Assembly (NCBI GenBank): GCA_012845835.1
Contig: JABAKD010000012.1
Coordinates: 124,001-188,000, forward strand
DNA length: 64,000 bases
Origin: Undaria pinnatifida
Taxonomy: Eukaryota > Sar > Phaeophyceae > Laminariales > Alariaceae
Direction of reading: 5' to 3'
In this document: one piece after another, positions 44,788 through 58,720 of the stretch
How the letters are laid out: each line of letters begins with the position of its first letter
Position numbering within the stretch: position 1 is the stretch's first letter
The notes under the pieces: model-generated
The model's input: only the letters and a program-made list of their open reading frames with translations
What the model was told of the DNA's origin: nothing
Database searches by the model: none
Position numbers and translations under genes: made by a program

Positions 44788-45165
44788 ATGCCCTCTAACA
44801 TCTTAACAGCGCGTAGTCTAATTGTATACCGATTACAAAGTCGTTTCAGTGAGGGGACCGTCGACGGTTTGTTTGCTCGATTTCAAGACAAGCCCTACTC
44901 CCCTAAAATCGGCCGAGCCCCATCCCCCCCGCCCCCAATCCCCTCCCCTCCACTCACCCCGCCCCGCGTCCCACCCCCACCTCCTTTCCAATGGATTATT
45001 AACGTGCAATCCGTTGAGTCCGGGAAGCTTGAACACGTTCTGCACACAAGTGACACAGATCTAGAAATCTCAGAAGTGAGTGTGAGAACTCGTACCGATC
45101 AAGAAACTTCCGAAACGAGGCTAACAAAGCGCCAGAAGAATGACACTGAATGGATTACCAAATAG
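44788..45165 (+). CDS. Conserved 125-aa proline-rich ORF, copy 3
   Basis: The translation is identical to the copy 2 ORF. Because copies 2 and 3 are nearly identical overall, this adds no independent evidence of selection; it only shows the frame is not broken here, whereas copy 3 is broken by indels further right. Confidence 0.3.
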   Translation: MPSNILTARSLIVYRLQSRFSEGTVDGLFARFQDKPYSPKIGRAPSPPPPIPSPPLTPPRVPPPPPFQWIINVQSVESGKLEHVLHTSDTDLEISEVSVRTRTDQETSETRLTKRQKNDTEWITK

Positions 45166-48072
45166 TTGAGACTGGCAATTGAACAAATGAAAACACTACC
45201 TGGGATTCATAGTAAGCAGGAGTGAGAAAGTGTACTACTTAACGGTTAATGACACTGACAAACGTAACGAGTCTTAGAGTTGGGATTGATGAAGAAAACA
45301 AACCTCAGCAACGACGTTGAGAACTGATACGTGAGACCAATTCTGCCATCCCAATCACTTGCTATTGGGTCGTATACGCACACCGTACAATGTTGTTAAA
45401 TTCCGTTAGACTAATGTTTTCTGTTCGTCATTTAGACTATACTTGTAACAGCTGCTTTGTAACACCTGGCGCTGTCCTGTATTATGTCAGTGGCAACTCA
45501 ATGTCTTGATCCTAATGAAACCCTTGGCACATACGAAACAATTCCCAGGTGGGTACTATATACATGTTTGGTATATCCTTGATCCTGCGTAAGATGATAT
45601 CGAAACGTGATAAGTCAAACAAACGACACAGGCAGGTAATAGCTCAACCGGAGCATGGGTGCAAGCGAATGCCGGCACCCATGCGGAGCTCAATTGTAAC
45701 TTTGGTTTCACCCTCGTTTGGAAAATCTTTGTCCCAGGATTTTTGGGAGCGAATCACTTGCAATTAGTGTGAGATTTGTCTCGTAGTCGCAGAAGGGGGC
45801 GCCTACTGCGTAAACTGTAAACCGTCGCCGTTGCCGCCGCTCGCCGTTGGTGGTCCACCTAGAGGCCACCCCAACCGTTTTCAGCTTTCTACAACTATTC
45901 TTGCGATAAAGATTTTGTCGTAATTTTTGTCAGTACAGGGAAAATAGTTCAACCATAAAATAAGAGCAAGTATATTGGGCCGAAACGGCAACCAATCAAC
46001 CGGTTATCAGATCGGAAAACCAAAATTAAATATACCGCAGCCCGCTGCTCCCTGTTCCAACTCAACCCGCAAAGCTCCCGTGCGTATATGTGACACCGTA
46101 CGATAAGAAAGGAAGATATTGTAGAAAAATCTCCGCTTGCTGTTCTTCTCACAAGTCATCGCGAGACATTCGTTTGCTTGTCTGTCGTCTTTGTTTTACA
46201 TATGACCGCGCGGAGTTGATTATTTCGACGGTGATTCGATGCTCCGTTTCCCTCTATCTTTTCCCCTCCCACGCGCGATGCACCGTGTCTAGATAGACCC
46301 ATACGTCGGTGATGACTCACCCCCCGTAGATGCCATCAGGGTCGACGTTTTCGTTTAGAAGATAAGCAACTAAATTTTTCTGCCAAACAATTGGTCGGAG
46401 CAAGCACTCTGTTTGTGTGTTGCTGTTGTTCTCGCACTACTGACTGGCATAAACAGATCCGTGGTCACAGGACAGGCTCCAGTAACTCTTGAGTGGAAGG
46501 ATATCCCAGGGACTATAATATAAACCAAACCCAAAGTGATACACGTATATCTCATGGAAGAAGAAAGTCTTACATGCGCCAAAAAATGTAAAAAATGAAG
46601 TCAAAAGTCAGCGAAAACACATATGCCATGCCCATACTGGTACATACATAGGTTTCAAGCTTCGCAGCTAAACCCGGCTGCACCGGGTGCCACCCAGAAA
46701 ACCAAACCGATGCACCAATCCGAGGAAAACGCAACAACAACACATTAACAACAAGGAAGAAAGAAACGAAAACGAAATAAATGGAAAACGAAGCTAGGAC
46801 AATTATTCGTACGTAATAAGTGACGTAATCTCGCCAGCAGGGGGAGTGTAGCAAGGAGAGGCAAGCTACCCAGCGCTACGAAAAAAACACAATAATTTCG
46901 CCTCCGGTGTGAGGAAAACGAAATGGGAAGAAGAACACCTATTGCGTACTGCTTGCATATCGTATCACAGCACATGATTTACACACGGAAACGATAACCG
47001 CGACCAAAACCGTTGCCCCCATATGCTATTCGCTGTTATGGTTGTGTCCCTCCCGCCTGCTTTCTGCCCTACGGTATACTTTGACACGGGCTTCAACCGC
47101 ACGCAGCCGCAGCCGCAGAAGAAACAGCTCCAGGCCTCCTCCGACACCGACCACAGCAAGGTCATTTTCGACATTTCCAGAGACGCCGTGGAGAAGCTGA
47201 TGCTTTATCACCAACACTCTTTCGCCAAGGCGATGGCAGGCCTAGATGAGGCCTTGAACATGCATGTGGAATTCTTTGCGAAGCACTTGGTATTCCCCAT
47301 GCAATCGCCCATCCTGTTCAGAAAGCAGGACATGAGGAGGCAGATCAGGGCCGCCCTCGCCGATGCGGCCAAGGATGTTCCTCGGGAAATAGAGAGGTTC
47401 ACCAAGGCGTGGTCCATCCGGGACAAGCCGGGGATGTCGGTCGACGACGCCAGGGAGCTGGCCAACACGCATTCCGTCGAGAGCAAACTGGGAGGAGTGA
47501 TCGTCCGCTATGTTGTGCATGACAACAAGGACAGTGTGGCTCAGCAGGTGCGCGTGCATGAATGTGCTGTGCTGTGTGTCGGTTGCGTTTTGATTTGGTT
47601 CCCATGGTTGCAGTCGATCATCGTCATGTCCTACTTGTACGCAAATGCCGGTATGTCTTGTGAGACAGTTGCAGTCGACACAGTATAGGCCTATGGTACC
47701 ATCCCGTCCTACCCAGCCAACTGTTTGTTTCCACACTCTCCCGTCCCGTTCCGTTTTCAAGTTTCGGCTTACAATATAAGCCAAACGGTTTCTGACCTTT
47801 TGACCGACTGAGCTCGACAAGAGTAGAGCTACCGGTTGGGATGATAACTGCACCAGTACTTTGGTTTTTAGGATTAGCGCATACAAATGATGGTCTGGTT
47901 GCGCGAGCGAAATGTCTTCGAGGTCATGGTTCCGGTGGTGATGGATGATGGATGATGGATGATGTTGACGTTGAGCTCCCCATGTTAGGAGCTCAGACAA
48001 AATCTTAGAATCTGCTCCCCTCTTTCATGTGGGGTGACTCCCATGCACTATGTATGGCACTCCCCAAGCGCA

Positions 48073-48381
48073 TGCAACAAGCCGCCGACCTCCACGGTCT
48101 GCCCGGAGCCGGGTGCAACGATAACTCGAACAGGCCCAAACGGTGAGTTAGTAAGGTAGCCAGTGAATGACTAACGAGTGGCTGAAGGATTGAGCTATGA
48201 ATAGTGAGTGAGAGGGTGGAGCGTATACATATGCTGTTGCACTACACCCTCTCACTCCCCAACTCGACCCTTTAGCCACTCATAACTCATCCACCGGCTA
48301 GCTCACCAATTCACCGTTTGGGCCTGTTCGAGTTATCTTTGCATCCGGTGCCAGGCTGACCGTGGAGGTCGGCCTATTGCA
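48073..48381. mobile_element. 309-bp fold-back element, copy 3
   Basis: Essentially identical to the copy 2 element. Its presence at the same intronic position in all three copies shows the insertion predates the duplication of the 22 kb unit. Confidence 0.8.
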
Positions 48382-48607
48382 CCGGTATGAGGAGTGGCAC
48401 GGCGCGTGGTGGTGTTGCGACGGTGTAAAGAAGCGTAAGCAAGTGGTGCAGTGTAAAACTATCATTAGCCTTGTTTTGGAGATGAACTGCTGAACATCTC
48501 CCCATCGCGCAGGGCTGCATGTACCTGGTACATGCAGTTACACGGTGTTCGTGCCACAACACAACAACACCCACCTTTCCGGCTCTCCGTTTGAATCGCT
48601 CCCACCG

Positions 48608-48631
48608 CCCTCCCTCCCTCCCTCCCTCCCT
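48608..48631 (+). repeat. (CCCT)6 tract, one repeat longer than in copies 1 and 2
   Basis: The sixth repeat shifts the upstream frame by one, so an ATG at 48519 becomes in-frame with the downstream exon in this copy only. If the tract is intronic, as I think, the only effect is a longer pyrimidine tract. Confidence 0.8.
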
Positions 48632-50857
48632 CGTCTGCTCCGACTGTATTTCGACATCTCAGGCGGTAGGCAACACCACCGAGCTTCCGCTTCCGACCAG
48701 TATCATTCTCCAACAAGACAAGTCCGATGACACCATCGTCGCCAAGCCGCCCGTCTCCACGCCGCCGATACCCGGCAGCCAGACCGACACACCGGTAGCG
48801 AACCCAGCACCCCCGTCGTCTAGAGGCCTGGTCGAGAAGACCGGCATCGCTGAAGAGCTCGTCGCGGATGCTCTTCTTGACAGAAACGACCCCAACTGTT
48901 CGGGTCCTTCTAAGCCCCCGCCTCTTTGCTTGTCGGACCAAGAGGGGTCCGAGCCACCGCCCACACCGCCACTTTCACCGCCGCCGGCTTCTGCGTCCAT
49001 GGACCAACTTCCATCGCCCGCTGAGCCGACCCCGCTAGTGCTGCTGCCGCCTTTAATCGTCGATCAGGTCGTGGTGGGTGGCTCCATGGGCAGCCAAAAT
49101 GACGGCGACGACTCCTGCGGTGGCGACTCCTGCGCGTCCTACAAGCCTCTGCCCCTTTCCTCTTCAAGCGAAGAGGGGTCCCCGTCACCGTCCACGCCGC
49201 TGCCCTCGTCGACATCGGCCTCTTCCATGGACGAGCCTCCGCAATCACCGGATATCGAACCGCCGTTGCTCGCACGACCATCGTCTACGCAGCCCACAGC
49301 GCAGCCGCTAGTACGACCGCCGCCGCCACCGCCAGCGAGCACCTTCTCGGCCAACCCGCTGGGAGGCATGTTCTCCCCCCCCTTGGACCAGCCCCGAGTC
49401 ATTGCCGTCATCACCGACATCCTCTGCTCGAAGAGGGTGATGAACGACCGCAAGAAGGCCGTGAGAGTGTTGGCGAAGCTGGAAAGTGGGTGCATTTGCG
49501 GCGAGGACATGGAGTGGATTGTAAGGGGGATGAAGACTCTCAAGGCAAAGAGAGAACTCAAGCAGCGGCACGGCGGGCTGGTCTTCGCGGGGCCTCAATA
49601 TGGGACTCCACTGTACAAGACGGGTAACGGGATTCGCCGCCTGCTGCGTGGGGTGAGTTTGAGTGGCGTACGGACATACGGTCGTTACGAATGCATTGTA
49701 GTTCATAAAAAGCATGTTATACTCTATGGTCAGGACTCGGCATACTTCAACAGTAGCTAGACCTGAGTATCTGTTTTTTGCCCTCTCCCATCGTTTGCGA
49801 CATTTTTGGCGGTGGTCGTCTGTGGGCTACAGGGTTTACGACGAAGCTATGCATGGTGTAGTTTTCGCGCTTTTCATTATCGTGTTTTGATAGAACGTGG
49901 ACATTGCTGTATGAGCTATTGGAGTAACAACCGTTTTCTCCAACCCCTTGGCACAACTAGACCCAGCTAGTGTTGGCAATCAACAAAAACAAGCAGCAGT
50001 TTATTTATTATGATTATAATCCAGGCAAAGCCGTGCAGGCCGTTGATTTGATTACGTTACGCTGTTGTTTCTAATCATAACCAATCAAAATTCATGAAGG
50101 CCTCGATGAATTTCGTTATTTTTAGTTGCCTGGTTTTCGATATTCAGTATCCAGCGGACGGGCGAAGTTTAACTCGTTTGTTACTGTGGTTTACAAATAT
50201 GAGCATATACATGTTTAACTCAAATACCATGTGATTTGGTACCGAAACAGGGGATGCGGTTCTAAACAGGTGCGGTCCTTCGCCTACTGATTGTGGGAAA
50301 ACTACTTGGGAATAGTGTAGGTTCATTTCGCCCAGTAGCGAAACGGTTAAGCTTACCGCACTATGATTGAGTTTTATCGTGTGTTCAGTTTCAACTCGTT
50401 TGGTCGAAGATTTAGTGCCCTCTCGCATGGTACACTTGCCGTTTATCCCACCACCCTACGATACGACTGTCACCATGATCACTAATCAGTCCTTACCGTG
50501 CTAAGCGCGCACCACAACAAATCGGCCCTTCGTTTGTTTCCCGTGTGATTCTTGTCCTACAAACCAAACTGAATATTCCAGGTGGCCTAAAAAGCATGCA
50601 GGTGGGACAAAGTTCGTGGTTTGCGTCTCCTCCAGCTCGGGAAAAGCTTCCAACAACGCGAAGATGATCACCGGCATCATCTCGCCTTCATCATCGGACG
50701 AACCAGCACCCGCATCAGACACGCCAGCGGCGAACCGGTGATGGACGGCGATGTTCCCGGACTCGAAGACTGGTCCAAAATCCGCGGCAACCTCGACGAC
50801 GGGTGTCGGCTATGGGCGTGGGTCTACTAGGGAGATGTGTCCGCCCTACGGTCTGTT

Positions 50858-50891
50858 GATCCGGATCGGTCGGTCGGTTGTCGGTCGGTCG
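50858..50891. repeat. Short interrupted GGTC microsatellite, copy 3
   Basis: About six repeats, broken by ccgg and by an inserted t (ggttgtcgg). The interruptions lie in the indel-rich part of copy 3 and may be sequence errors. Confidence 0.85.
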
Positions 50892-51661
50892 ACGAGTAGA
50901 GTCGTACACTACACTGAACAGACGGACTGGTTTGCACTCGATCTTTGAGACTAGCCTCTGTGCAGTAGGAATTATCACAGAAACAATGACCGCGATTAAG
51001 AGGAGGGAGGGAATTTCATCTGTTCTATCAGTATGCGGTTCCGATGTGTATCATTTAGGGTGTCAGTTTGTATGGGGCCTGCCGTTTTCTGCGGCGAGGA
51101 AGTCGAACTGCAGTAATGCACCGGTACATTGTACGGTTGGGATGAGATAGTGTTGGTGGATTTGTTTGAAAGGGACTAGTGTGATTGGTGGAAATACCCT
51201 GGTCGACTGGTGTTGTCATCCGTGGATACCACGAGTATTCTCTATGATGATATGCTGGTGTGACGGGGTGGGCTGTCGAGCTCCAGAGACTACAGGTACA
51301 TTGGGTCGGGTTGGGTCGGACTTAGGTTGGGATGGTGTTCGGGGTGGGTTGGTGTGCGGCAGCATGTGGGTGGATATATTGGGAGGTGGCGGGTAGGCCG
51401 ACAAGGTAGTGACACGACGAGCAGAGCTTCGCCGGGGTTTGGTTGGTTTGCGCCGGACGAGCGTTTTGATAAAGTACGAGGTAGTACCTGGTAAAGACGT
51501 AGTACCGGTAAATAGGCTAACATAACGTTCATAGCTTCCAGATGCGACTTCGTCTTGGGTTTTGCTCTTCTCACCGCCTATGAAGATTGGGGATTCTGAG
51601 CCTGACGTTATCGGAGGCTAAACATGAGATAACCTGGCGACACCTGATATAATAATAAGCG

Positions 51662-52262
51662 CCAACTCTTCCCCCCCGTCCCCCGATCCCCCCCCCTTCC
51701 GCCTATTTGTCCAAACGCCCCACTCACAATCGAATTCGGTCAGAGTAATAAAACACCTAGGCGCGCTTGATATCACGTCGTTGTCTTTCTGACCATCCAT
51801 GACGTAGTTTTCAAATATTTTCCGCCCCCCCCCCCAAAAAAAAAAGCCCCCCTCCGACGCCCCCTCTTTTCCAACCACCTGCACGATCGCCTAGACCTAG
51901 CACCACGCGTATAACAAGCCTCTACATATCTTTGATATCACAGACGAATGTATTTGAATATTATTTGTGACCCAAACCTCCTAAAATTCCCCCCCCCCCC
52001 CCTCCCCCCCCCCCTCTCGCTCTCATATGCTCAAACGCCCCACCTAATATCGAAATCCGCCAGATAAATAAACACTTCAAGCACAGGATATCACCTCACA
52101 CCTTTCGAGAGCCATCCATGCCGCCGCGTTCCCCCCCCCCCACCGTGAACGCCCCCTTCTCTTCCCATCACCTGCAGCCATCGCCTAGACCTAGCACTAC
52201 ACGTATAACAAATCCCTCACCTAAAACCCTTCCTTCCCCCCCCCCGCCCCCCCGCCCCCTTC

Positions 52263-52297
<35 letters not shown>

Positions 52298-52683
52298 CCC
52301 CCCCGCCCCCTTCCACCCCCCCCCCCCCCCCGCGCCCCGCCCGCCGCCCCCACCTCCCCCCCTCCCCACCAACCCATCCCAACCCCACCCCCTCGAACAC
52401 ATCCACCCTCTCGTTCGACTCCTGATTGGACGACTACCCCAGGATATACATGATAAACTGATGTATTATTTCCAAAACCGTCACATTCATCCCCCTCAAA
52501 ATAATGTATAGTTTTCCCGCACATATTGAGCTGCCCCACACGCCCACCCCCGCCCCAACCCCCCCCCTATATGATAAACTGGTGCTTTTTTTTTTCTAAA
52601 ACCGTCAGATTTATCCCTTTGAAAGGATTTATAGCTTACATGCACAAATTCCCGCCCCCCGCCCCCGCCTCCCCCCCCCCCCC

Positions 52684-52718
<35 letters not shown>

Positions 52719-53076
52719 AACCCCGCTCGCTTTTGATCAAAACCAGCCCCCACGTCCTTCAAAACTCCGCCCCCCCCTCACCGGTTATTCGACTTACAGG
52801 ATTCACTTGATAAAATGATACATTTCCCTCCACAGCTGTCAGATTTTGTCCCCCTCAGAAACGGGTTTTATAGTTTCCGCGCACAGACTGACTAAAATCA
52901 CCCTGTTGCCCTGATAGCTACAACTGTAGTTGTAAGGGGAGTCGCCGACCTATATCCAATGAGAAAGCACAACTCGTAATACGCCATCGGAGTATCACAC
53001 ACAGCTTGCAAAGGAGTTTCGACGAAATCTTCGATCTCACAGCTGGAGTGTATTTCATTTTTTACAATAATAAGCG
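51662..53076. repeat. C-rich 1.4 kb segment, copy 3
   Basis: The same flanking aataataagcg repeats occur at 51651-51661 and 53066-53076. C-run lengths differ from copy 2, with several runs longer (around 52265-52295 and 52675-52715), as expected for unstable or hard-to-sequence homopolymers. Confidence 0.9.
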
Positions 53077-53280
53077 ATGATGCCCCTTGTTTACAGTAAC
53101 ATAACAAAGCCTTTTGCGTCGTTGTATTTTAGTTTTTTTATCTTGCCGTGGATGGGGCAAAACAAATGCTAAAGTTCACTACACTTCCGACGTATGTTCG
53201 TACATGTGTCGCGTGTCAATGTACCTCAATTGCATACTCTTAATCCAGCTGGTTTTCTGGCGTGTCCTTCGGTTCCCGTG

Positions 53281-53815
53281 ATGGCGATAGCGCGAACTGT
53301 CCCTACCGGCTGTCCCCGTTACTACTCCAACAGCGAAGGGCTGCCGTTATGTACGAATTCGTGAGTATGCCCACGACCTGACCCCTGGGGTTCAGGTGCG
53401 GTGGAGATTGCAAACCCGGGACGGCATCATTCTGGGTAGTGTGGGACTTGCCAAGCTCACTCACTGGCAAAACACCCGGCTATGAGAAAACATTCCGCCG
53501 GACTTGGTCCAGTTACGGTCCTCTACCCATTTGGGCGTTGGTTCGTTGTGCATTGTTGGCTTTTTCCGCAACCAATCCGTCCAATATGAGGATATACCCT
53601 ATGAAGATATACACTATGCTGATAATGATGACGATGATGACGATGACAATGCTGATGACATTGGTGAGACAGTCAGGTATCAGATGGAGAAGGCGACGAC
53701 AACGACGATCTGATGACCAACGATGATGATCATGCCAATGCAGCGCGTGTACATTCTCGTAGACTGCACATCATATGGAATGCAACGTTCATACTCCAAA
53801 CTCGTACATTACATT
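53281..53815 (+). pseudogene. Acidic ORF, copy 3, broken by several 1-2 nt indels
   Basis: The sequence is clearly the copy 2 ORF, but bases are missing at several points (for example cccacgacc for cccatccgacc, and gtgagacag for gtgatgacag). The frame is lost repeatedly. It lies in the indel-dense part of copy 3, so the breaks are more likely consensus errors than real decay. Confidence 0.4.
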
Positions 53816-54281
53816 CTGAGGTCAACGTACAATTTGATTGATTATTTGGTTATCCTCTTCCTGCTGGCTATGGGTGATCGACAGTTGAGCGGGACGGTCG
53901 GAGGTCACGCAGATAGCAGCAGCTAATGCAGCAGGCTCTAAGTTTACAATGATAATGGCAATGCTACAGTGGACAATAATCCATATCAGTCAGCACTAAT
54001 TGGATCATGTCTTGGCTAATGTTACTTACTTGACCCGAGATACACTGGTTCCCATGGTAGTGTCACTGCTGCTTGCGCTGTGTTGTATCATTTAACAGCT
54101 TTAGTTACTCACAAAAATTACGCATTAACATGATACGATTTTACCTCTTGAGTGACCGCTCCGTCAAATTAAACCAGTAGTCTACATAAAGGCAAATATA
54201 TCCTTCGACGCGACCAAAATGACCAGTCGCTCATAAAATATAAATTACAGATGCTGCAAGTGTGCTTGAGATTCCCTGGGC

Positions 54282-54936
54282 CTAATACTCCCTGGTCGTA
54301 CACCTGGCGGTCTTCTAGATCTGTGACCGCTTGTTTGCCAGCTTGCTAAAGCCATCGTTTTTCTCATGCCCTCGCTCCTTTGACTCTCGAGGATCTTTGT
54401 CCACCAGCCTTTGCTCCGGATTTCCGTGTCTCAAACATGCTTTCCATCGTGGATATCATTCTGCGCTGTCAGCGCCGGCGAGGTGTCCAGACCGTCTACG
54501 GCCTGCGCTTGAACGCCATCGTGAGCTCACGACACCTCTTCACGCTAAACTTGCCAGTCGGTCAGGCTGCACCATCGCGTGTGGCTTGCCTCGGTGGGAG
54601 ATTCGAAGTTGAATTTTCTCCACACGCAACCAGACAGTCCCGTTTCAGAGTGTTTCGACAATAATTGGGTTCGGTTGCGGTCACGTTGGGAGGCCCTCCG
54701 CTTTTACGACTTGGCGCAGTATCGCTGCTTTCTGAGTCCAGCTGCTATTGCCGGAGGAGCTGTATCTGCTGGTTCTGTCGCGAGGTACGGATTGCCTCTG
54801 GGCGACTTGATGTACCCATTCCGCCATCGAAATACTTTGCCAGCCATCCTGGCTGCTTGTTTCACACGATACGGTTTGCCGGATTCCAAGCGATACACGG
54901 CACACACGCTTGCGTCACTTGTAGTCGAGGTTTCCC
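54282..54936 (-). pseudogene. Decayed unrecognised protein-coding sequence, copy 3
   Basis: Recognisable by the same GKPYRVKQAARMAGKVFRWR block. Extra 1-nt gaps (for example ttctgcgc for ttcctgcgc and cgcttgaac for cgctttgaac) break it further; they fall in the indel-dense region. Confidence 0.4.
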
Positions 54937-55841
54937 TGATACGTCCTGGCTCGTCATCGCCGAGCATTGGAGGTGGGTGGTCTCGAAGCGGAGCTGTTCG
55001 TGTCGGAGTTAGGGGGTTGAGTTGATGATGTGGATTCAAAATGAATATTGTTCATGGGGATTTTGTTGGCGTGTGCTCAAACGGGTTCGAGGTTGATTCT
55101 CAACCAATAAAACTAGGCCTGACAAGTAGCTTTTCGATACCTGTGTCTATCTTCACCTTGTCGTGCATTGCTCTATCAAAAACTATCGAGATAGTGCTTT
55201 TTAGTTCCATGAAGCGCCCTCTGGAGGCACGTGCAATCCGCCATTACTCGTGCTGTATTTGGTTGCACGACGTGAAAGTAGGGCGTTCTAATGAAAGCTC
55301 TCGACCATAACGTTTCGAGGTATACTCAATCAGTTCATTCACTAAATGCTATAGGGCCGGAGAGCGATTAACCTGGGAGTTCAAAATGCGCCTTACGGGT
55401 GGATTCACCATAATATCGTAGACAAACGACTGATCATCCACCAACGACCATCTCTTCGTCGCACCAACGCGCGAGAACGATAGCCCAAAAATCGACAGCA
55501 GGGCTGTCAAGCACTGTAATATCCTAGCGCGGTAGAATACTACGGTGGCGTGGGGCGGCATTGCTATTGGCTCAAACGATCTATCTCTGCCAGCACCAGG
55601 GGTGCTATCACGACCACTGAACCTCAACGTGCTGATTGACTGACAGCAGAGCTTCAGGACATTGCTGTCAACACGAAGCTCCAACCCTACCCGTCATTGA
55701 AAATATTTTTGGGAGTGGTGTTCCTCATATAAACCGTTCTGTCCACGATCGTCTGGCCCACCAAGTGTCTGTGCTTGTTCGTCATCCTAGAGGGTACGAA
55801 ACGACGCCCATGTTACCACCAGACACATTGCAGAGAACCAC

Positions 55842-56430
55842 CTACTCCGGACTGCAGTCAAACACCTCAAAGGTGATGAAAATCAGGACATACAACCGGA
55901 CATGCTGTAGGTCCACGTCGTGCCGGGCGAGCCCTTTGAACAACTCGACCTCTTTGATCGGGCTGGGACGTTCAGCGGCGACAGTGTGTTGCCTTGGGCG
56001 CAGAGGTGGCGTCCCCGCCGGCCGTTACCAATGCAGGAGTCGCGGCAAAACTTGCTGTACCGAGCCGCTAAGTGAATGGGCGATCAGCCATTGGCGTTAA
56101 TGGTAACCTTGGCCACCCTGTGATGCGCAGCAGGGCGACTGGGATGCGCTGTACACCGTGTCCAACACCTGTACCGCCAAATGGAGGGACGTCGATTGTT
56201 GATAACCTCGGACGTGATGTTCGCCTCTGTAGGCAGGAGGAAGTCGACGATGCCTACGTGCGCCCGGTTGTGTTGTAGAACACGGCATATTGTACAATGC
56301 CGTCTCGTGGAGGAAGTTGACGACATTCACCTTCACTCCTTGCTCCAGGACGGAGTCGGTACTTCCAGGTGTCCGATGAGGGCGGCAACGTCCATCGAGG
56401 ATTCATCGATGCTGTCGCGAGTGCTGATGG
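55842..56430 (-). pseudogene. Ankyrin-repeat protein pseudogene, copy 3
   Basis: The same repeats are visible, with additional single-base losses (for example gagtcggtac for gagttcggtac, and tgatcgggct for tgatctgggct) from the indel-rich stretch. Confidence 0.6.
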
Positions 56431-56963
56431 TGTGAGGAAAGAAGTGGGCCTCCTCAAGGGCTGGGCAGAGCGGCCCATATGAAAACTACATCCCATGGGC
56501 CGCGACCCGGGCACGGTCTATCCTATTTTCAACATTCTTGGCCCGGTCCGGCCCATCCCACTTTCAAAATTCTTGGCCCGGCGTGGCCCGGCCCATGACA
56601 AGTTTCAGATCGGCCCGGCCTGGCCCGGTCCGGCTCGCAGCGTCATTTCTCGCGACATCCCATGCAGGCTCTAACGGTATACCTTAGAGCTCCACGGACA
56701 CCCGCAAATCTCAAAATTGGATGTGGCGTGAACCGGCGATATATTACAGCATCTTTGGCTCACGCTCATGTATGAGCGGGCTTGGCGTTAGCCTAAAAAA
56801 CCTTTCACAAAAAATACCATTGGTCAAGTTTCTTTTCAATCACTGTAAGATTGTATAACTACTGGAATGCGCAACCTGCTATCGATGTGGATGCACCCCA
56901 ACTAAGTCACCGCGGGCAAACCGCGCGAGATCCTGCGAGTACCGGTACGAGTGTCCGCCAGTG

Positions 56964-57166
56964 ATTGATTCTACGATAGCCCCCCCCCCAAAACCAGCTA
57001 TTTCTTTAACGAACGTTTTCCTGGCTGCTTGACACGAGGAAGGATGCAATGAAAACCACAATTCACTATTGTCTGTTTGCAAGGGACTTTCGAACAGTGG
57101 CGTCGGGGAGCTGATTACAAAACCGGAAATTTCGTTGAAGAAAAATTGCGTAGAACGACTCCAGTG
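56964..57166. other. 205-base segment, copy 3
   Basis: Bounded by ccagtg at 56958-56963 and 57161-57166, as in copy 2. It is two bases shorter through small indels. Confidence 0.8.
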
Positions 57167-58386
57167 TTCAGCGATTGTTTGAGCTATCGTCTGTGAGCGC
57201 TCGCGCTGTATCCAGCGAGCATCTCCGAGAGAACACAGGCGAGGCGCACGCGATCACCCGCGAGCTCCTTCGAAAAACACTCGCGAGCGTCGCCAAGTGG
57301 TTTACGTGCTCTTGGAGTGGTGTTCCGAGTACTTGCGGGGTTCCGCGCGCAAGCGTATTCTTGAGTGCCCGTGATCTAACGACAACAGGAACTCCCGCGG
57401 GCACCCGTGTGGAGTCGCATGGGAGATGCGTGGGAATTCTCACAGTACTTTATACGGGAAGGCCCCCTACTAGGAACATCCACGATGTACCGCGAGAATA
57501 ATTTGGAACCCACGGGTTCCCATGGGCACCCGTGGCGAACTGCGGTTCTGTCATTTAATACTCGTTGTTGTGGATTTTTTCTATTCTGATAGCTCCATTT
57601 CTTGCAGCAGCAGTATACAGCTACCAGGCCAACGGAGACGATGCCGATGACGTAAGGCATGACTGAAGACAGGCAAACGAATCCGCCTACCACATACGCT
57701 ACCAGCTCAGCAGTGGCTTGTGGTCGTACGAGCGAATAGCAGTATGGTAATTCATATATATATGAATGGCGTTTGATGGCGCCCGCCAATGAAGCACGCC
57801 CAAGACCTTGACTTCAGCCGCCAGTGGCATTAAACACGCGGTGGTATGCTGCCCAAGTTAAACGGCTCCTGAGATTGAAAATATTTGCGTTATGCGGAGA
57901 GCTGTCCCATGTTCAGCTAGGAGCTCGGGTAGAGGGATCTGGGAACTAAACGAGGGATCTGGGAATGGCGGCTGGGATTGAAACTGTTCGCGGAGAGCCA
58001 GCCCACGTTCAGCTAGGAGCTCGGATAGAGGGGTGGGGGACCAGAGCTCACCCCGAGGCTCTAGTCCCGCATGTCGACGTCAGACGAAAATACATTGCAG
58101 CTGAACGAGGGATCTGGTAATTGCGGAATGAAAGAACGCCCAAAACCACTCCTGGGCATCAAAATGGCGTGTATACGGAGCTAATTTGCAGTACTGCGTA
58201 AGGAGCTCGACAATTTTTTCAAAACATGAAATGGCAGGGGCATGTGTGTGGGAAGGGTGGTCAATGCATACCAGGAGTAGTTATAGCGGTAGTGGTAGCA
58301 GCAGTACCGTATACAGTATCAAGAGCGCGACGCAAACTAAGCACTATGATCCCGCTCGCTCAATGAAGCGAGTCGAAAACATTCTG

Positions 58387-58720
58387 GGTGGTCGACGGTG
58401 GGCATTGTAAGGAGGTGAATATGATGAGTGGCCGACGGTGGGCATTGTAAGGAGGTGAATAAGTAAGTGGACGTCAGACGAAAAAAATGTGATGTCGCTC
58501 GCTCAACGAAGCTGGCCGATGACATTGTAAATGGCCGGACGATGGGCATTCATTGTCAAGAGGTGGAGAAAACGGTAGTGGCCGACGGTGGGTGCGTTGT
58601 ATGGAGATGCCGCGTATTGGCAACAAATGGTCATATATGAAACACAAAACACTACCGGAACTCGCGCAAATAATAGTTGAGCAAACCGAAGATCTTAGTA
58701 GTGGCCGTCGGTGTGCATCC
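58387..58720. repeat. Minisatellite, copy 3
   Basis: Same five repeats with scattered 1-nt indels (for example gtgaatatg for gtgaaatatg). Confidence 0.7.

Larger units (their letters stand above)
47107..50830 (+). pseudogene. Main gene, copy 3: last exon frameshifted, probably by sequence error
   Basis: Exons map to 47107-47547, 48663-49652 and 50582-50830. The first two are open (441 and 990 nt) and match copy 2 closely; the first is also open upstream to an ATG at 47023. The third has an added c right after its acceptor (gtggcctaa), giving an immediate stop, and loses a g about 130 bases later, which restores the frame. Both changes fall in the indel-rich part of copy 3, so I suspect the consensus rather than the gene. 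A sixth CCCT repeat before the second exon changes the upstream frame, which would matter only if translation ran through that tract. Confidence 0.5.

Noticed and set aside
47242..48000. 252-codon minus-strand ORF in copy 3
   Set aside because: It is antisense to the first recognised exon of the main gene and its intron; the plus strand has the splice signals and the silent-site excess.
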